DNA from: Streptomyces yangpuensis
GTDB taxonomy: Bacteria > Actinomycetota > Actinomycetes > Streptomycetales > Streptomycetaceae
Length of the DNA stretch: 64,000 nucleotides
Direction of reading: 5' to 3'
NCBI RefSeq assembly: GCF_001005295.1
Contig: NZ_LBMK01000002.1
Location: forward strand, 758,299 to 822,298
The first letter of the stretch is position 1. Every line of letters starts with the position of its first letter. A program made the translations under genes and the position numbers. A model generated the notes under the pieces. It ran no database searches and was not told where the DNA came from. It worked only from the letters and a program-made list of their open reading frames with translations. Of the stretch, positions 63,977 through 64,000 are shown piece after piece.

Positions 63977-64000
63977 GGTTGCTCCGCCGTGCCCTTGCGG

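Overview
The window is about 64 kb of very GC-rich DNA (codon third positions are almost always G or C) with many GTG and TTG starts, SD sites of the GGAGG/AAGGAG type and long GC hairpins as terminators. Gene content and order are those of a Streptomyces chromosome core: lysA-hom-thrC-thrB-rho-LCP-rpmE-prfA-prmC-sua5-PTP-glyA-wecA-like-atpIBEFHAGDC, a chitinase with its two-component system, nucS, and the tip-growth genes filP and scy. From memory this matches the SCO535x to SCO541x region of S. coelicolor; the assignment rests on recognised proteins and order, not on a search.

Layout. 1-8.1 kb, all minus strand, is the accessory part: the edge of an XdhC-family gene, a DUF262/DUF1524 (GmrSD-type) putative nuclease, an archaeal-type ATPase with a DUF234 nuclease-like tail, and two proteins I cannot assign, one of them split by a one-base frameshift. 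8.3-15.4 kb: tRNA-Arg(CCG), a single receiver-domain response regulator, an ArgRS-like protein lacking the catalytic core, then the aspartate-family genes lysA, hom, thrC and thrB. 15.8-24.6 kb: rho with a very large disordered insert, an LCP ligase, rpmE, prfA with its methylase prmC, the tRNA t6A enzyme Sua5, a phosphatase-like protein with a replaced nucleophile, and a serine hydroxymethyltransferase. 24.7-34.2 kb: a WecA/TagO-type transferase and the whole F1Fo ATP synthase operon.

34.3-47.4 kb: DUF2550 protein, secreted GH18 chitinase with a classical chitin-inducible promoter, NarL-type two-component pair, PduO-type cobalamin adenosyltransferase, 3-hydroxybutyryl-CoA dehydrogenase, STAS protein, a large membrane-anchored ATPase-like protein, the NucS mismatch endonuclease, a small conserved protein and a flavin-dependent oxidoreductase. 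47.4-57.2 kb: two tandem paralogous ABC exporters and the coiled-coil cytoskeletal proteins FilP and Scy. 57.3-63.8 kb: methylmalonyl-CoA epimerase, acetyl-CoA acetyltransferase and MeaB (acyl-CoA metabolism together with B12-dependent mutase maintenance), a MarR regulator, three overlapping AIM24 paralogues, a DUF3817 membrane protein and an MTH1187-type thiamine-binding protein.

The most useful regulatory readings are a perfect sigma-R-type promoter upstream of rpmE, a Rex-operator-like palindrome in front of the atp operon, direct repeats over the -35 box of the chitinase promoter, and two identical CsoR-like boxes in a gap with no metal gene. The most notable protein readings are the catalytic Cys-to-Ser change in the PTP-like protein, the Walker A Lys-to-Arg change in the large ATPase-like protein, and the core-less ArgRS relative sitting where other actinobacteria keep argS. 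I did not see insertion sequences, CRISPR arrays, prophage genes or rRNA.
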